Assembly: GCF_030694325.1 (NCBI RefSeq)
Contig: NZ_JAUXYO010000086.1
Coordinates: 1-51,841, forward strand
DNA from: Allobosea sp.
GTDB taxonomy: Bacteria; Pseudomonadota; Alphaproteobacteria; Rhizobiales; Beijerinckiaceae
DNA length: 51,841 nt
Direction of reading: 5' to 3'
Part shown: positions 42,701 through 49,439 of the stretch, in pieces
How positions within the stretch are numbered: the first letter of the stretch is position 1
How the letters are laid out: each line of letters opens with the position of its first letter
Translations under genes and position numbers: made by a program
The notes under the pieces: generated by a model
What the model was told of the DNA's origin: nothing
What the model saw: the letters and a program-made list of their open reading frames with translations, nothing else
The model's database searches: none

Positions 42701-43961
42701 CCTCAGGATGGAGCACGGACGGCCGAAAGGCGGCAGCGGCGCCCACAGAACCGGAGCCCAAAGCGGTGCCGGTGTGCAGCTCGCCACTCTCCTGCTGGAG
42801 GTTGCGCCCGATGCTCCTGAGGGCGTCTGCCTCGGATTGCGTCGCCGGGTTCCTGCGAAGCGCACCGAACGCACCGCCAAGGACCATGCCGGTGCCCGCA
42901 GCCCAAAGGAGGTCGCTCGTCTCCGCCGTCTCCTTGGATACGAAGCGGGGGATTTCCAACGCGACGTTGGCAGTTGCCGCTGTTGCGCCGCTCGCAAGGA
43001 TGCGTCCCATGCGGCCGAGCTTGGCGATGCCGGCTGCCTCAGGAATGGCGAGCGACGCCGCCAAGCCGACAGGCTCTAGCATTTCCCCGAGAATGGCCCC
43101 CGCCGTTCCCCGCCATCCCGATGCGCCGATGCGCTCTTGCATCGCGACTTGGGACTTTATGCGGTCCCTGATGGTGCGCGCATGGGCCTCTGAGGTGGCA
43201 TCCTCGAAGTTGTCCCAATACTGGCGCGGGACGTCCTTCGTCAGGTCGGTCAGGAGCTGCTGCTTCTGCGACCACCGGAAGTCAGGGTCGGGCTGGTGAT
43301 CCTCCATCCCCCGGAAGGCCCAGGTCAGCGGGCTGGCGTCCTTGGCCGACTCGTAGGCCGAGCCGAAGAACCCGATAGGCTCGACGCTGTCAGCCGCGTT
43401 GCGGCGCTCGATGTCCGTGACGGGACTCTGCGGGCGGATGTTGTTGTCCCCTACCCGGCCCGGTTCGATGGTGGAGCGGACATCGGGGAGGCTGCGGGCC
43501 GAGGAGCCCGAGAACTTGTTGAACACGTCCACCGCCGTCCGGCGCCGGCCAGCCCAGTTGTGACCGCCAGCGGGGTTCGCTGCGGTCCAGCCTGCGGGGC
43601 GCTCGAAGCTGATGAAGGCGAGAGCCGCCTCGTCGGGCGATTGGGACTTCATCAGGCGGTCGTACACGCCGCGCTCGCTCGTCTTCAGCTCGTGGTCGAG
43701 GAAGTCGAGCTGGGTCTTGAGGGCGTAGACGTCGGCGCCGCGCTCGCGGGCGAAGTTCATCAGGTTGGTCTTGCGGCCCGCGCCCGGCTTGGGATCACGC
43801 CAGCCGGCGATGCCGAGGCCGGTGCCGCTGTCGTGGATGGCGCGGGTGTTGAGGCTGTCGCCGCTCTCGTTCTGGAGGTTGCCCAAGATACCGGAGACGG
43901 CGTTGTCGGAGTAGCCGAGGCCCTTAAGGTAGCCGTAGGCGTTGAATGAGGCGTCGCTCAT
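39777..43961 (-). CDS. Podovirus-type internal virion (DNA ejection) protein with N-terminal lysozyme domain
   Basis: The 1394-residue product starts with a phage tail lysozyme-like domain (about 1-150: AYGYLKGLGYSDNAVSGILG, NLQNESGDSLNT with the catalytic-type Glu, and the Trp-rich AGGHNWAGRR). A long helical body follows, with amphipathic segments (GAILGEMLEPVGLAASLAIPEAAG), coiled stretches and a C-terminal region (WGNWVPFVHLMNTFVRELPEYD) typical of large podovirus ejection proteins like T7 gp16. Such proteins enter the host cell envelope and form a channel for DNA. AAGGA is 8 nt upstream of the ATG. It is the only virion protein in the window, so it is orphaned here. Confidence 0.8.
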   Translation of the reverse strand: MSDASFNAYGYLKGLGYSDNAVSGILGNLQNESGDSLNTRAIHDSGTGLGIAGWRDPKPGAGRKTNLMNFARERGADVYALKTQLDFLDHELKTSERGVYDRLMKSQSPDEAALAFISFERPAGWTAANPAGGHNWAGRRRTAVDVFNKFSGSSARSLPDVRSTIEPGRVGDNNIRPQSPVTDIERRNAADSVEPIGFFGSAYESAKDASPLTWAFRGMEDHQPDPDFRWSQKQQLLTDLTKDVPRQYWDNFEDATSEAHARTIRDRIKSQVAMQERIGASGWRGTAGAILGEMLEPVGLAASLAIPEAAGIAKLGRMGRILASGATAATANVALEIPRFVSKETAETSDLLWAAGTGMVLGGAFGALRRNPATQSEADALRSIGRNLQQESGELHTGTALGSGSVGAAAAFRPSVLHPEVEAWMKAEAPETALGKMRFDAVGQLKSSQSPVARAVGGKLGLDAVGNSDKSIAVDFAATEYQRHTHTSMMSELARDWQPTLKSYHRDRDIGWSERAAAEAALRKEIAAAIRNTDPTREAEFSPQATKMATTIRKLHARFAELAADPGKLSGRSLEALPGFEQVQSHANYLMRQRSNVRVAEKTRLFGDHAIASAYAKGFKAMHPEVDDAAARKWAEGYVTRLRMLAADADLKGDRAISGQDQDALREMLEEFGTLSPNEVETVLTAVKPKADKTAGASPRAKRRALYDETFTDHLTVTDKADPRYGQTLEFRLMDLFEDDALEVFESYSRQMSGLLGLHQVRVKNPLFTDMHVQPIKRADVEIRPSATNPSIVTAAGEIDLRLERGALVIDRAAITSADPEAARALVEAAADYASTLGHKLVSGSKVDDALAALLVSLKGDWKVHAPLGRRRTIGGMKVNETKDGSPVFEISGEWKPPTNEPEFLVSGLSKQADWERMMQRLAQTWDDAVVEGRASQEQRVKGLELDRQNLDFLRSQVLGLSGRYDQTAWGQALRRLRDYNFIRVMGNVGFAQVNEFFHVAASVGLKASLSAMPAFRHILRDARTGQLNDELARDLEYLTNYGTDWVRGGVHSRIGASGDTIDGAHTGSLGERYDAGMAKLKRATTALSLMAPINTGLQRFAARGVYAKFAHMADGDSVNWDRLTAMGIDKEMGERIFKSIRENRTLIDGGVAGRKLPRMNLESWADQEAASAFQMGVTRWAEYAVLANDPGAMSRVMGDALGKTVLQFRSFVMGAWARHLAHNIHMRDWETATTFLLTGLGGVLTHIAYSHYRYATDPRREERLDKALSWEGLLAGGFQRASWSSFMPAVADTALAAAGVDPVFGYRMTSQPSNLVTGNPTFGLIDDVQKGLGGMAGNLLSRDNNLSQQDVRNVARAFPWGNWVPFVHLMNTFVRELPEYDKRPRREAPERAF

Positions 43962-43980
43962 GAGGGTGTCCTTGAATGCG

Positions 43981-44014
43981 AAAAGCCCCGCGCGGAGGTG
44001 GTCCGAACGGGGCC
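43981..44014 (-). terminator. U-tailed hairpin 20 nt upstream of the ejection-protein start (loop with CCACCTCC)
   Basis: On the minus strand GCCCCG (44008-44013) pairs with CGGGGC (43985-43990) and the run TTTT follows (43981-43984). The 17-nt loop reads TTCGGACCACCTCCGCG and contains CCACCTCC, which resembles the anti-Shine-Dalgarno tail of 16S rRNA. The next ATG is 20 nt further. Confidence 0.75.
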
Positions 44015-44049
44015 GTGAGATTGATGGGGCGAGTTGACGCGAGAGGAGT

Positions 44050-44424
44050 CTAAGCGGCCATCGGCAAGGCGGCGTTCTGCCGCTGCTCTAGCGCCGCAAA
44101 CGCGCGCCGCATGCTGCGCTGAGCTTTCCGAACGGTGCTGGTGGTCTTGCCGGCCGCAACGCGGAGATTGTCCCGCCGCAGGTTGAGCGAGTTGCCGTCC
44201 ACCATTTCCACGACCTCCGATTGGCCGAGCTGCTTCAGCAGCAACACCACGGGGAAGCGCTCGTCGGTGAAGGGGCATAGGATGTTGACGCGGCCGGTCA
44301 TGACGCTGACGTGCCATTGGGCTGCGTCGGGATACCCGAGCGCGAGAAGAGCGTCATAGTCGGCAGGCGAGATAGTGGCCGCATGCAGCTCGCCAGTTGG
44401 ATGCGCCTTGATCTGGAGTTTCAT
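44050..44424 (-). CDS. Small HNH-like (homing-endonuclease-related) protein
   Basis: The 124-residue product ends its core with VVEMVDGNSLNLRRDNLRVA, the degenerate (N)-x-L-N-N-R-R-x-N-L-R element of HNH/AP2-type phage endonuclease cores; the flanking His-rich part of a complete HNH is not clear. A second gene with the same core (GDSLNLRRANL) lies at 47599-47913. Such reading frames in phages are often homing endonuclease remnants or regulators. ATG 44424 follows GGAACCGG by 2 nt, so the start is not certain. It lies between two hairpins. Confidence 0.65.
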   Translation of the reverse strand: MKLQIKAHPTGELHAATISPADYDALLALGYPDAAQWHVSVMTGRVNILCPFTDERFPVVLLLKQLGQSEVVEMVDGNSLNLRRDNLRVAAGKTTSTVRKAQRSMRRAFAALEQRQNAALPMAA

Positions 44425-44443
44425 GGTCCGGTTCCATCAAATG

Positions 44444-44477
44444 AAAAGGCCCCCGAGAGGTGATCTCCCGAGGGCCT
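44444..44477 (-). terminator. U-tailed hairpin 20 nt upstream of the HNH-like gene
   Basis: On the minus strand AGGCCC (44472-44477) pairs with GGGCCT (44447-44452), an imperfect inner stem holds ATCACC, and a TTTT run follows (44444-44447). Same design as the hairpins at 43981 and 45831. Confidence 0.65.
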
Positions 44478-44503
44478 GCTGAAGGGGCTGAGGTGGTGGG
44501 GCG

Positions 44504-45487
44504 TTAACCGCGCGAGAGCTTGACCAGCCCCTGCCGCACCGCTGCCGCGTAGGACATCGTGCCGATACCCGGCAGATCGAGAACGACCTGACCATCGACC
44601 TTGCGAACCACAACCCCGGTTTCGGACGTGGCTTCCATCAGGTCAGCGGGGATAGAGCTTTCACCGCTCGCGAGGTACTTGCTGACCAGCTTGGCATAGG
44701 CCTTCGGATTGCGGTCCATGACATGCTGGCTCATGGCGTCCTTGAACTCGCCCCGGTGGTGGCGTTCGGCCCATTCCACGAAGCCATCGGGGTCCGTCAC
44801 GCCCGCCGCGCGGAAGGCCTTGGCAGCCTGTCCAGCGAAGGCGTCCTGCACCTTCGCAAGGTCAGCTTGAAGCGTCTGCGGGCTGACCCTAGCCGCATCG
44901 GCCATCGCCCTGATGGTGTCGGTCGAAACCTCCCCCTTCGCGATGACGTCCGTCATGGCTCTGATCTGGGCGCCCTCGGGAGTTCCGTGGACGATGTGGC
45001 CGAACAGGTTCTCTGCGCTGCGGTCATCGAAGGCCGTTTCGTTGCCCGTGTAGTCCGGCTGAACGTCCGATTTGGGGGCGTCTTGGGCGCCGGCCCCTCC
45101 CGCCTCTTTGGCGGCAAGACCCGTGTCCTTGAAGTCACCCGCCTTGCCGGAGAGATAGCCGAGGCGAAGGGCCACCTTCACGGTCGTGGGGTCGCCGTTG
45201 ATGGTGACGAGGTCGTTCAACCCCAGCTCGGCCGGCGCCCGCTGGAAACCCGACTGCGTCCGACCCGTTGCGAGGATGTCGGCGTTCGACGGGTCAAGAT
45301 GGCTGTCGATGGTGGGGCCGTGACTGGCCGGCGCGGTGATGGCCGTGACGTCCGGCCCAACGGCGATCCTCGGGGAAAAACTGAACGGGTTCGTCTTGGG
45401 GGCAGGTTCGTGGGCGGCGTTGGCTGCGGCGCGGACCTGAGCTTCGCGCTGTTCGAATACGGCAACGCCGTCGATGAGGTCGGTCAT
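44504..45487 (-). CDS. Hypothetical phage protein, 327 residues
   Basis: The product has a disordered, Pro/Ala-rich N-terminal third with segments such as EPAPKTNPFSFSPRIAVG, then helical parts (SPQTLQADLAKVQDAFAGQAAKAFRAAGV) and an end DLPGIGTMSYAAAVRQGLVKLSRG. AAGGA is 8 nt ahead of the ATG at 45487. It sits between the 90-residue protein and the HNH-like gene in the phage transcript. Position next to the ejection protein is consistent with another internal virion or scaffold protein, but I have no sequence signature for that. Function unknown. Confidence 0.7.
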   Translation of the reverse strand: MTDLIDGVAVFEQREAQVRAAANAAHEPAPKTNPFSFSPRIAVGPDVTAITAPASHGPTIDSHLDPSNADILATGRTQSGFQRAPAELGLNDLVTINGDPTTVKVALRLGYLSGKAGDFKDTGLAAKEAGGAGAQDAPKSDVQPDYTGNETAFDDRSAENLFGHIVHGTPEGAQIRAMTDVIAKGEVSTDTIRAMADAARVSPQTLQADLAKVQDAFAGQAAKAFRAAGVTDPDGFVEWAERHHRGEFKDAMSQHVMDRNPKAYAKLVSKYLASGESSIPADLMEATSETGVVVRKVDGQVVLDLPGIGTMSYAAAVRQGLVKLSRG

Positions 45488-45529
45488 GTTGATGTCCTTG
45501 GAGATGCGGAAGAGGGAGGAGCCGCGCGG

Positions 45530-45802
45530 TCAGCGGGCGAGGTAGTCGTAGGAGTTGCTGCGCGAGGCGGCGGCGGCTTTGGCGTAGGCCAGGGTAAGGA
45601 CGGCCAATTCGAAAGCGGCCTCGGCTTCCACTTCAAGGGCCCGAATGTGGGCAGTGAGGGTCGCCCGGACGGGGTCGTTGTGATCCCGCGCCGAGAGCGT
45701 TTCGTTCTTCGCCGCAACGAGCCGCATGGCCTCGGTGTAGGCGGCATTGGCGTCCGCGAGTTCGGCAGCGGTCAGGGACGCGCGGATGTGTTCGAATGAC
45801 AT
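45530..45802 (-). CDS. Small helical phage protein, 90 residues
   Basis: The product (MSFEHIRASLTAAELADANA ... SRSNSYDYLAR) is almost all helix-forming, with many Ala and Glu residues and heptad-like repeats (AEAAFELAVLTLAYAKAAAAS). It could be a coiled-coil structural or internal protein. Its ATG is preceded by GGAAGACC and, 29 nt further up, by a U-tailed hairpin. No family recognised. Confidence 0.65.
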   Translation of the reverse strand: MSFEHIRASLTAAELADANAAYTEAMRLVAAKNETLSARDHNDPVRATLTAHIRALEVEAEAAFELAVLTLAYAKAAAASRSNSYDYLAR

Positions 45803-45830
45803 GTGATTGGTCTTCCGTGATTAGAAATGG

Positions 45831-45864
45831 AAAGGCCCCGCCCGGAGGTGATCCGAACGGGGCC
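45831..45864 (-). terminator. Hairpin with loop containing GGATCACCTCC
   Basis: On the minus strand GGCCCCG (45858-45864) pairs with CGGGGCC (45834-45840); TTT follows (45831-45833). The 17-nt loop reads TTCGGATCACCTCCGGG and includes GGATCACCTCC, identical to the last bases of 16S rRNA before its U tail. Same family as the hairpins at 43981 and 44444. Confidence 0.7.
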
Positions 45865-45947
45865 GAGATGGGTTTGGAGCTGCACGCAGCCGGGTTTGGC
45901 GAGGTGTCAGCTATGCGTGGTGCTGAGGCGGTGCTTCGCTGCCGGGT

Positions 45948-46100
45948 TCAGCCCCGAGTTTTGGAGAGCGCCTTGGGGCCGTCTGCGATCCAGCCGAAGG
46001 TCGGCGTCCAGGCGACTTGCGCGCGCCCCTTGAAGCCGGCGATGAAGCCGCCAGCGTCGTAGGCGATAAAGAGGCGACCGAAGTTGAGAGCAAAGTCCAT
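45948..46100 (-). CDS. Very small phage protein, 50 residues
   Basis: An open frame of 50 codons from ATG 46100 to TGA 45948-45950 encodes MDFALNFGRLFIAYDAGGFI and then a tail rich in W, F and G ending SKTRG. AGGA lies about 10 nt before the ATG. The composition is protein-like (hydrophobic-aromatic core, no excess of Arg/Pro typical of shadow frames), so I think it is real. It is too short to be recognised. Confidence 0.55.
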   Translation of the reverse strand: MDFALNFGRLFIAYDAGGFIAGFKGRAQVAWTPTFGWIADGPKALSKTRG

Positions 46101-46159
46101 GGCGCGATGGTCCTAGGCGAAGTGGATGCGGGCGGCGGCTGCCGTCTGCGGGGCTTGGA

Positions 46160-46330
46160 TTAGCTGCGGCTGGAGACCGCGCCAATGCGGCCAAACGACT
46201 CCTTGTCGATCTGATGTAGGACCGGTAACATCCTGAAATACCTACCCAATACTGGGATTGTCACACCTGCGGGCCACTCCATGGCTAGGCCCAACGGGGC
46301 AGTGGTCAGCACCATGAGAAGCACGACCAT
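46160..46330 (-). CDS. Possible small membrane protein, 56 residues (holin-like guess)
   Basis: From ATG 46330 the frame encodes a hydrophobic start (MVVLLMVLTTAPLGLAMEWP) and then VTIPVLGRYFRMLPVLHQID, ending in a soluble tail and TAA at 46160-46162. One membrane pass is possible. No clear Shine-Dalgarno; an internal ATG (46282) is another start. Small membrane proteins are common in phage lysis cassettes, but no lysis gene is next to it, so a holin role is speculative. Confidence 0.35.
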   Translation of the reverse strand: MVVLLMVLTTAPLGLAMEWPAGVTIPVLGRYFRMLPVLHQIDKESFGRIGAVSSRS

Positions 46331-46412
46331 GCCCGGCTCTGCCGGTGTACGACCATCGAACTGAGGTCGTTTTTCAGGGTGTAACGGTCATGGGTAATCT
46401 ACTCGGAACAAC

Positions 46413-47048
46413 CTAGGCCTGCTCATCGTGGAACGGCATCGGGCCGCTGTCGGTCAGGCGCATCAGCGGTGATGATCCCGAACCATCACCTGACAGGGCC
46501 TCCGCTTTCCTCCGCTCCCGGTAAGCACGACCCTCAGTCCGCTTCTTGGCGTAGCGGATGACGAGCGCCGGGGAGACCTCGAGAATTTCCGCGATGGTGC
46601 GGTGAGGCTTGTCTCTGAAATGGTCCTCGATCCAGCACACCTCCTCCTGCGTCGTCATTGCCCCCCTGCGAGCGGCCTTGAAGTTGTCCAGTGCCGCCCT
46701 GATGAGGGGCACTTCGCGGTCTTTTCGGCAGTCCGCATCGTAGTCATCGACGGTCTCAGCCCAGATCGAGGCGATGAGGTCTTGCCCCTTGGGGCTGATG
46801 ACGTCGAAGGCATGTCGTGAGCGCGTCCAGTCGAGGCGACGGCCGATGCCGATATCGACGAGATGGCGGGGCAGACGATAGTTGCGACCTTCAAGGGCGA
46901 GAACGCCCATGTGGTGAAGGATGGCGCGGACCTTCTTGGGACCGACCCCGTGCCTCTCCCCCAGCTCTGTCACCGTCAGCCAATTTCCAATGCTCTGGGT
47001 TGTCAACTGGCCGGTTGTCCGGTCCAGCACTTCTTGGGTGTATTCCAT
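46413..47048 (-). CDS. Phage DNA-binding protein with two HTH-like regions
   Basis: The 211-residue product has NWLTVTELGERHGVGPKKVRAILHHMGVLALEGRNYRLPRHLV about residues 20-62, like the KilA-C / phage antirepressor C-terminal HTH, and a second HTH-like run HRTIAEILEVSPALVIRYAKKR about 150-172. So it may be a repressor, antirepressor or replication-associated protein. AGGA is 6 nt ahead of the ATG at 47048, and a U-tailed hairpin lies 20 nt further up. A frame extends to 47093 without RBS support. Confidence 0.7.
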   Translation of the reverse strand: MEYTQEVLDRTTGQLTTQSIGNWLTVTELGERHGVGPKKVRAILHHMGVLALEGRNYRLPRHLVDIGIGRRLDWTRSRHAFDVISPKGQDLIASIWAETVDDYDADCRKDREVPLIRAALDNFKAARRGAMTTQEEVCWIEDHFRDKPHRTIAEILEVSPALVIRYAKKRTEGRAYRERRKAEALSGDGSGSSPLMRLTDSGPMPFHDEQA

Positions 47049-47067
47049 GATGGTCCTGCAGAACGAC

Positions 47068-47089
47068 AAAACCCGCCGTGAAGCGGGCC
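47068..47089 (-). terminator. U-tailed hairpin 20 nt upstream of the DNA-binding gene
   Basis: On the minus strand CCCGC pairs with GCGGG around the loop TTCACG, and TTTT follows at 47068-47071. It again lies 20 nt from the next start codon, as the hairpins at 43981 and 44444 do. It probably ends upstream transcription or marks a processing point. Confidence 0.7.
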
Positions 47090-47203
47090 TCAAAGGGGAA
47101 GTGGAGCTGTGGTGGAGGTGGCGCGGGGCTTCGCGCGGGGAGTTCAGGTCAGGGCCATCGCGCGCTCGGTCTTCTTGGTCGTCCTGGCCTCAATGAACGT
47201 GGG

Positions 47204-47491
47204 CTAACTCGCCAGAGCAGCGGCAGCAGTCGCGGATACGGCCAGCCCCTCGCGGCGCTCCAGCTCGGCTAGATGCCGCATCAGGCCAGCCTTGGAGCGG
47301 AAATGATGCCGGCCATACCAACGGGTCTCCCCGCCATTGCGTCTGCTCGTCTGGACGATCCACTGGACGCCGTCGCGGCATTCGATCAGTCGCCGGCCAT
47401 CCGAGAGCTGCGCCACGATCCACGCGTAATCGTCGCTGCCTTCCCGGTGGTCCGTGGCCTTGGCCGTCTTGGTCATCGTGTCTTCGATCAT
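47204..47491 (-). CDS. Hypothetical small phage protein, 95 residues
   Basis: The product (MIEDTMTKTAKATDHREGSD ... AATAAAALAS) has SRRNGGETRWYGRHHFRSKAGLMRHLAELERRE in its second half. It is basic, with a possible nucleic-acid-binding helix. ATG 47491; an internal ATG at 47476 is also possible. No family recognised. Confidence 0.5.
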   Translation of the reverse strand: MIEDTMTKTAKATDHREGSDDYAWIVAQLSDGRRLIECRDGVQWIVQTSRRNGGETRWYGRHHFRSKAGLMRHLAELERREGLAVSATAAAALAS

Positions 47492-47598
47492 GAGATGGAG
47501 TTTCCTTGCGTCTGGGGTTGAACGCAGCCGAGGTCAGGCGTCTGCCGATGGTATGGTGACCATCAGGGGCCTTCGGCATCAGGTTCAGGTTGGGAGGA

Positions 47599-47913
47599 TC
47601 AGCGGCGAAGCGGGCGGATGAGGTTGGCTCTCCGCAGGTTGAGGCTGTCGCCATCGTGGCATCGGACGGCGCCGCGCTCGATGCCGAGCAAGAGCCGGGC
47701 AATCATGACGTTTCGGGACGATGAAGCGTCCCAAGCGCGAACGTATTGGTGACCGTTGCCGCTGGAGTTGAGGAACCACGAGGCGTGGCCGATGGCGGCG
47801 ATAACGCGTTCGTAGTCGGTGAGATGAAGGACGGCGTGGGTTTGCGCCTTGGCGAACTGAACGCGCACCAAGGCTGTCCCGCAGGCGTCCGCCGCGAGTT
47901 CGATAGGGTTCAT
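47599..47913 (-). CDS. Second small HNH-like protein
   Basis: The 104-residue product ends GAVRCHDGDSLNLRRANLIRP, a degenerate HNH-like core matching that of the gene at 44050-44424 (VDGNSLNLRRDNLR); in this copy CHDGDSLNLRRANL is closer to the H-x-x-x-N-N pattern. The N-terminal part is alpha/beta with no other known motif. ATG 47913 has no clear Shine-Dalgarno. Two copies of the core in one island suggest repeated invasion by a homing-type element, or a duplicated regulator. Confidence 0.55.
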   Translation of the reverse strand: MNPIELAADACGTALVRVQFAKAQTHAVLHLTDYERVIAAIGHASWFLNSSGNGHQYVRAWDASSSRNVMIARLLLGIERGAVRCHDGDSLNLRRANLIRPLRR

Positions 47914-48172
47914 GTTGGGGGTTCGTTTGCTGTGCCGGTCGAAGCCGGACGTTGGGGAGTGGAGGCCTACAAGGAGGCCAGAAAAGAGATGGGACCCGGA
48001 CGCTAACGGGCGTTCCTATTTCCTAGGGTGGGTGGTAACCGGCGCGGCTGCTGCTCTGGGTTCTCTGGCCAGCCGGTCGGCAGCCCGGACTACAAGCCTC
48101 GGAGCCAATGGATACGACCCGACCGCAACCGCGCTCTGGTCTCCTAGTGTGAGGGGCAATCGCTCCGGCGCC

Positions 48173-48484
48173 TCAGAGAAGGGAAATCAGGCCCTTCACC
48201 GTCGTCTGTCCGCGAGTCGTCAGGGTCAGGATATTGACGCGGCGATCCTCGAAATCCTCGCGCGAGTTGACGAGCCCTAGCCCCCCTCGATCCGACAGCC
48301 GGTCCACTATGCGCGCCGCCGTGGACTGCGATAGGGGCACGAACAGCGGCAGCTCGCGCTGATAGATGCTCGGCTTGCTCGCGATCCGCAGGAGCACGAG
48401 AGCAACGTTGATCTGCATGCCCTCCTCGACCTCGGTCAACGCTTCAAGGAACTGGATAGCTCGGTGCAGCGCGGGCGTAGGCAA
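48173..48484 (-). CDS. MarR-like winged-HTH regulator (small)
   Basis: The 103-residue product fits a MarR-type winged helix: LRIASKPSIYQRELPLFVPLSQSTAARIVDRLSDRGGLGLVNSREDFEDRRVNILTLTTRG, with the D-R-R wing. The start is a TTG at 48484 with AGGA 8 nt upstream. It is short for MarR (usual about 140), lacking N- and C-terminal dimer helices, so it may be a phage-specific control protein. It lies between the recombinase and the HNH-like gene. Confidence 0.7.
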   Translation of the reverse strand: MPTPALHRAIQFLEALTEVEEGMQINVALVLLRIASKPSIYQRELPLFVPLSQSTAARIVDRLSDRGGLGLVNSREDFEDRRVNILTLTTRGQTTVKGLISLL

Positions 48485-48694
48485 GGCGTCGTCCTGTCGG
48501 TAGCGGCGGGTGGATCAAGTGTGGGAAAATCCCGCCCCTGCCGTCCAATGACAAAAATGACTCGATGGACCTCGACTGAGTCACGAAATTGATGAGTTCG
48601 GCCCCTCGGCCCTGACCTGCCTGCCCTTCGGGGTCCGCGAGAGGATCAGTGCGGAGGTCGGCTTAGACGGCCTCAGGTTCACCTTCAGGCGCCT

Positions 48695-49339
48695 TCAGGA
48701 TGCGATGTCCTGACCCCTTGCCGATGCCTGGGCCGTCTCTTTCGCAATCTTCGCCACCTGTCCCCGGCTGCATCCGGTGATGGCCTGCACCTTCGCCCAA
48801 GGCATGCCCGCCTTGAGCAAGGAGGCGATGTTGCCGTTGCGCTCCGCATTCGCCGGGCGACCCTGATAGCGGCCCTCTGCCTTCGCCTTGGCCTGCCCCT
48901 GCGCCTGCCTGCGGCGGCGGTCCTCATAGTCCTTGCGGGCAATGGCGGCGAGCATGTCCAGCATCATCGCATTGATGGCGTCGAACATACGTACCGTAAA
49001 CTCGTCAGCCTTGGGGTCCGCCATGGCCCAGCTAGTAGGTAGGTCGAGGGCTACGACGCGGACGTGACGGGAGGCCAGCTCGGCCTTGAGCTTGGTCCAG
49101 TCCTCCGCGTTGAGGCGAGACAGGCGGTCCACCTGTTCAATGAGCAGCACGTCTCCCGGCCTGCTGTCGGACAAGAGCCGGAACAGCTCCGGGCGCTTGA
49201 GGGAAGCCCCGCTCTCATTCTCCGCGTAGGTGGCGGCGATGTTGAGGCCCCGCTCGGTGGCGAAGGCCTCGACCTGCTCACGGGCTCGGGTGGCGTCCTG
49301 CTCTGCGGTCGAAGCTCTGAGATAGGCACGAATGAACAT
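48695..49339 (-). CDS. Serine recombinase (resolvase/invertase family)
   Basis: The 214-residue product has the resolvase N-terminal catalytic domain: YLRASTAEQDATRAREQVEAF (catalytic Ser10), YAENESGASLKRPELFRLLSD, LLIEQVDRLSRLNAEDW and the helix E, then a C-terminal HTH (GMPWAKVQAITGCSRGQVAKIAKET). It is of the small resolvase or invertase type. GGAGG is 9 nt ahead of the ATG at 49339. Short direct repeats next to the start (49363-49404) could be its binding sites. It may resolve cointegrates or multimers of the mobile element. Confidence 0.9.
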   Translation of the reverse strand: MFIRAYLRASTAEQDATRAREQVEAFATERGLNIAATYAENESGASLKRPELFRLLSDSRPGDVLLIEQVDRLSRLNAEDWTKLKAELASRHVRVVALDLPTSWAMADPKADEFTVRMFDAINAMMLDMLAAIARKDYEDRRRRQAQGQAKAKAEGRYQGRPANAERNGNIASLLKAGMPWAKVQAITGCSRGQVAKIAKETAQASARGQDIAS

Positions 49340-49362
49340 GGATACCGCCTCCGGTCTCTTTT

Positions 49363-49404
49363 GGATAGGTCGATATCTATCGGTCCTCTAAGGATAGGTC
49401 AATA
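49363..49404. promoter_or_regulatory. Direct repeats upstream of the recombinase (candidate res/operator)
   Basis: GGATAGGTCGATA (49363-49375) and GGATAGGTCAATA (49392-49404) are near-identical and 29 bp apart. Between them GATAG-GTCGATAT-CTATC forms an imperfect palindrome. This pattern is what a resolvase binding subsite or an autoregulatory operator looks like. Confidence 0.5.
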
Positions 49405-49439
49405 AGTCTTTTCGGGCGTCTGCCGGCCCGGTCTTCCAC

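Noticed and set aside
41445-43079. A 544-codon plus-strand frame opposite the ejection-protein gene
   Set aside because: It is antisense to a gene with strong domain and Shine-Dalgarno evidence; residues look like shadow translation.
46160-46330. Firm annotation of the small membrane frame as a holin
   Set aside because: One hydrophobic segment is not enough and no endolysin lies beside it; kept only as a possible small gene.
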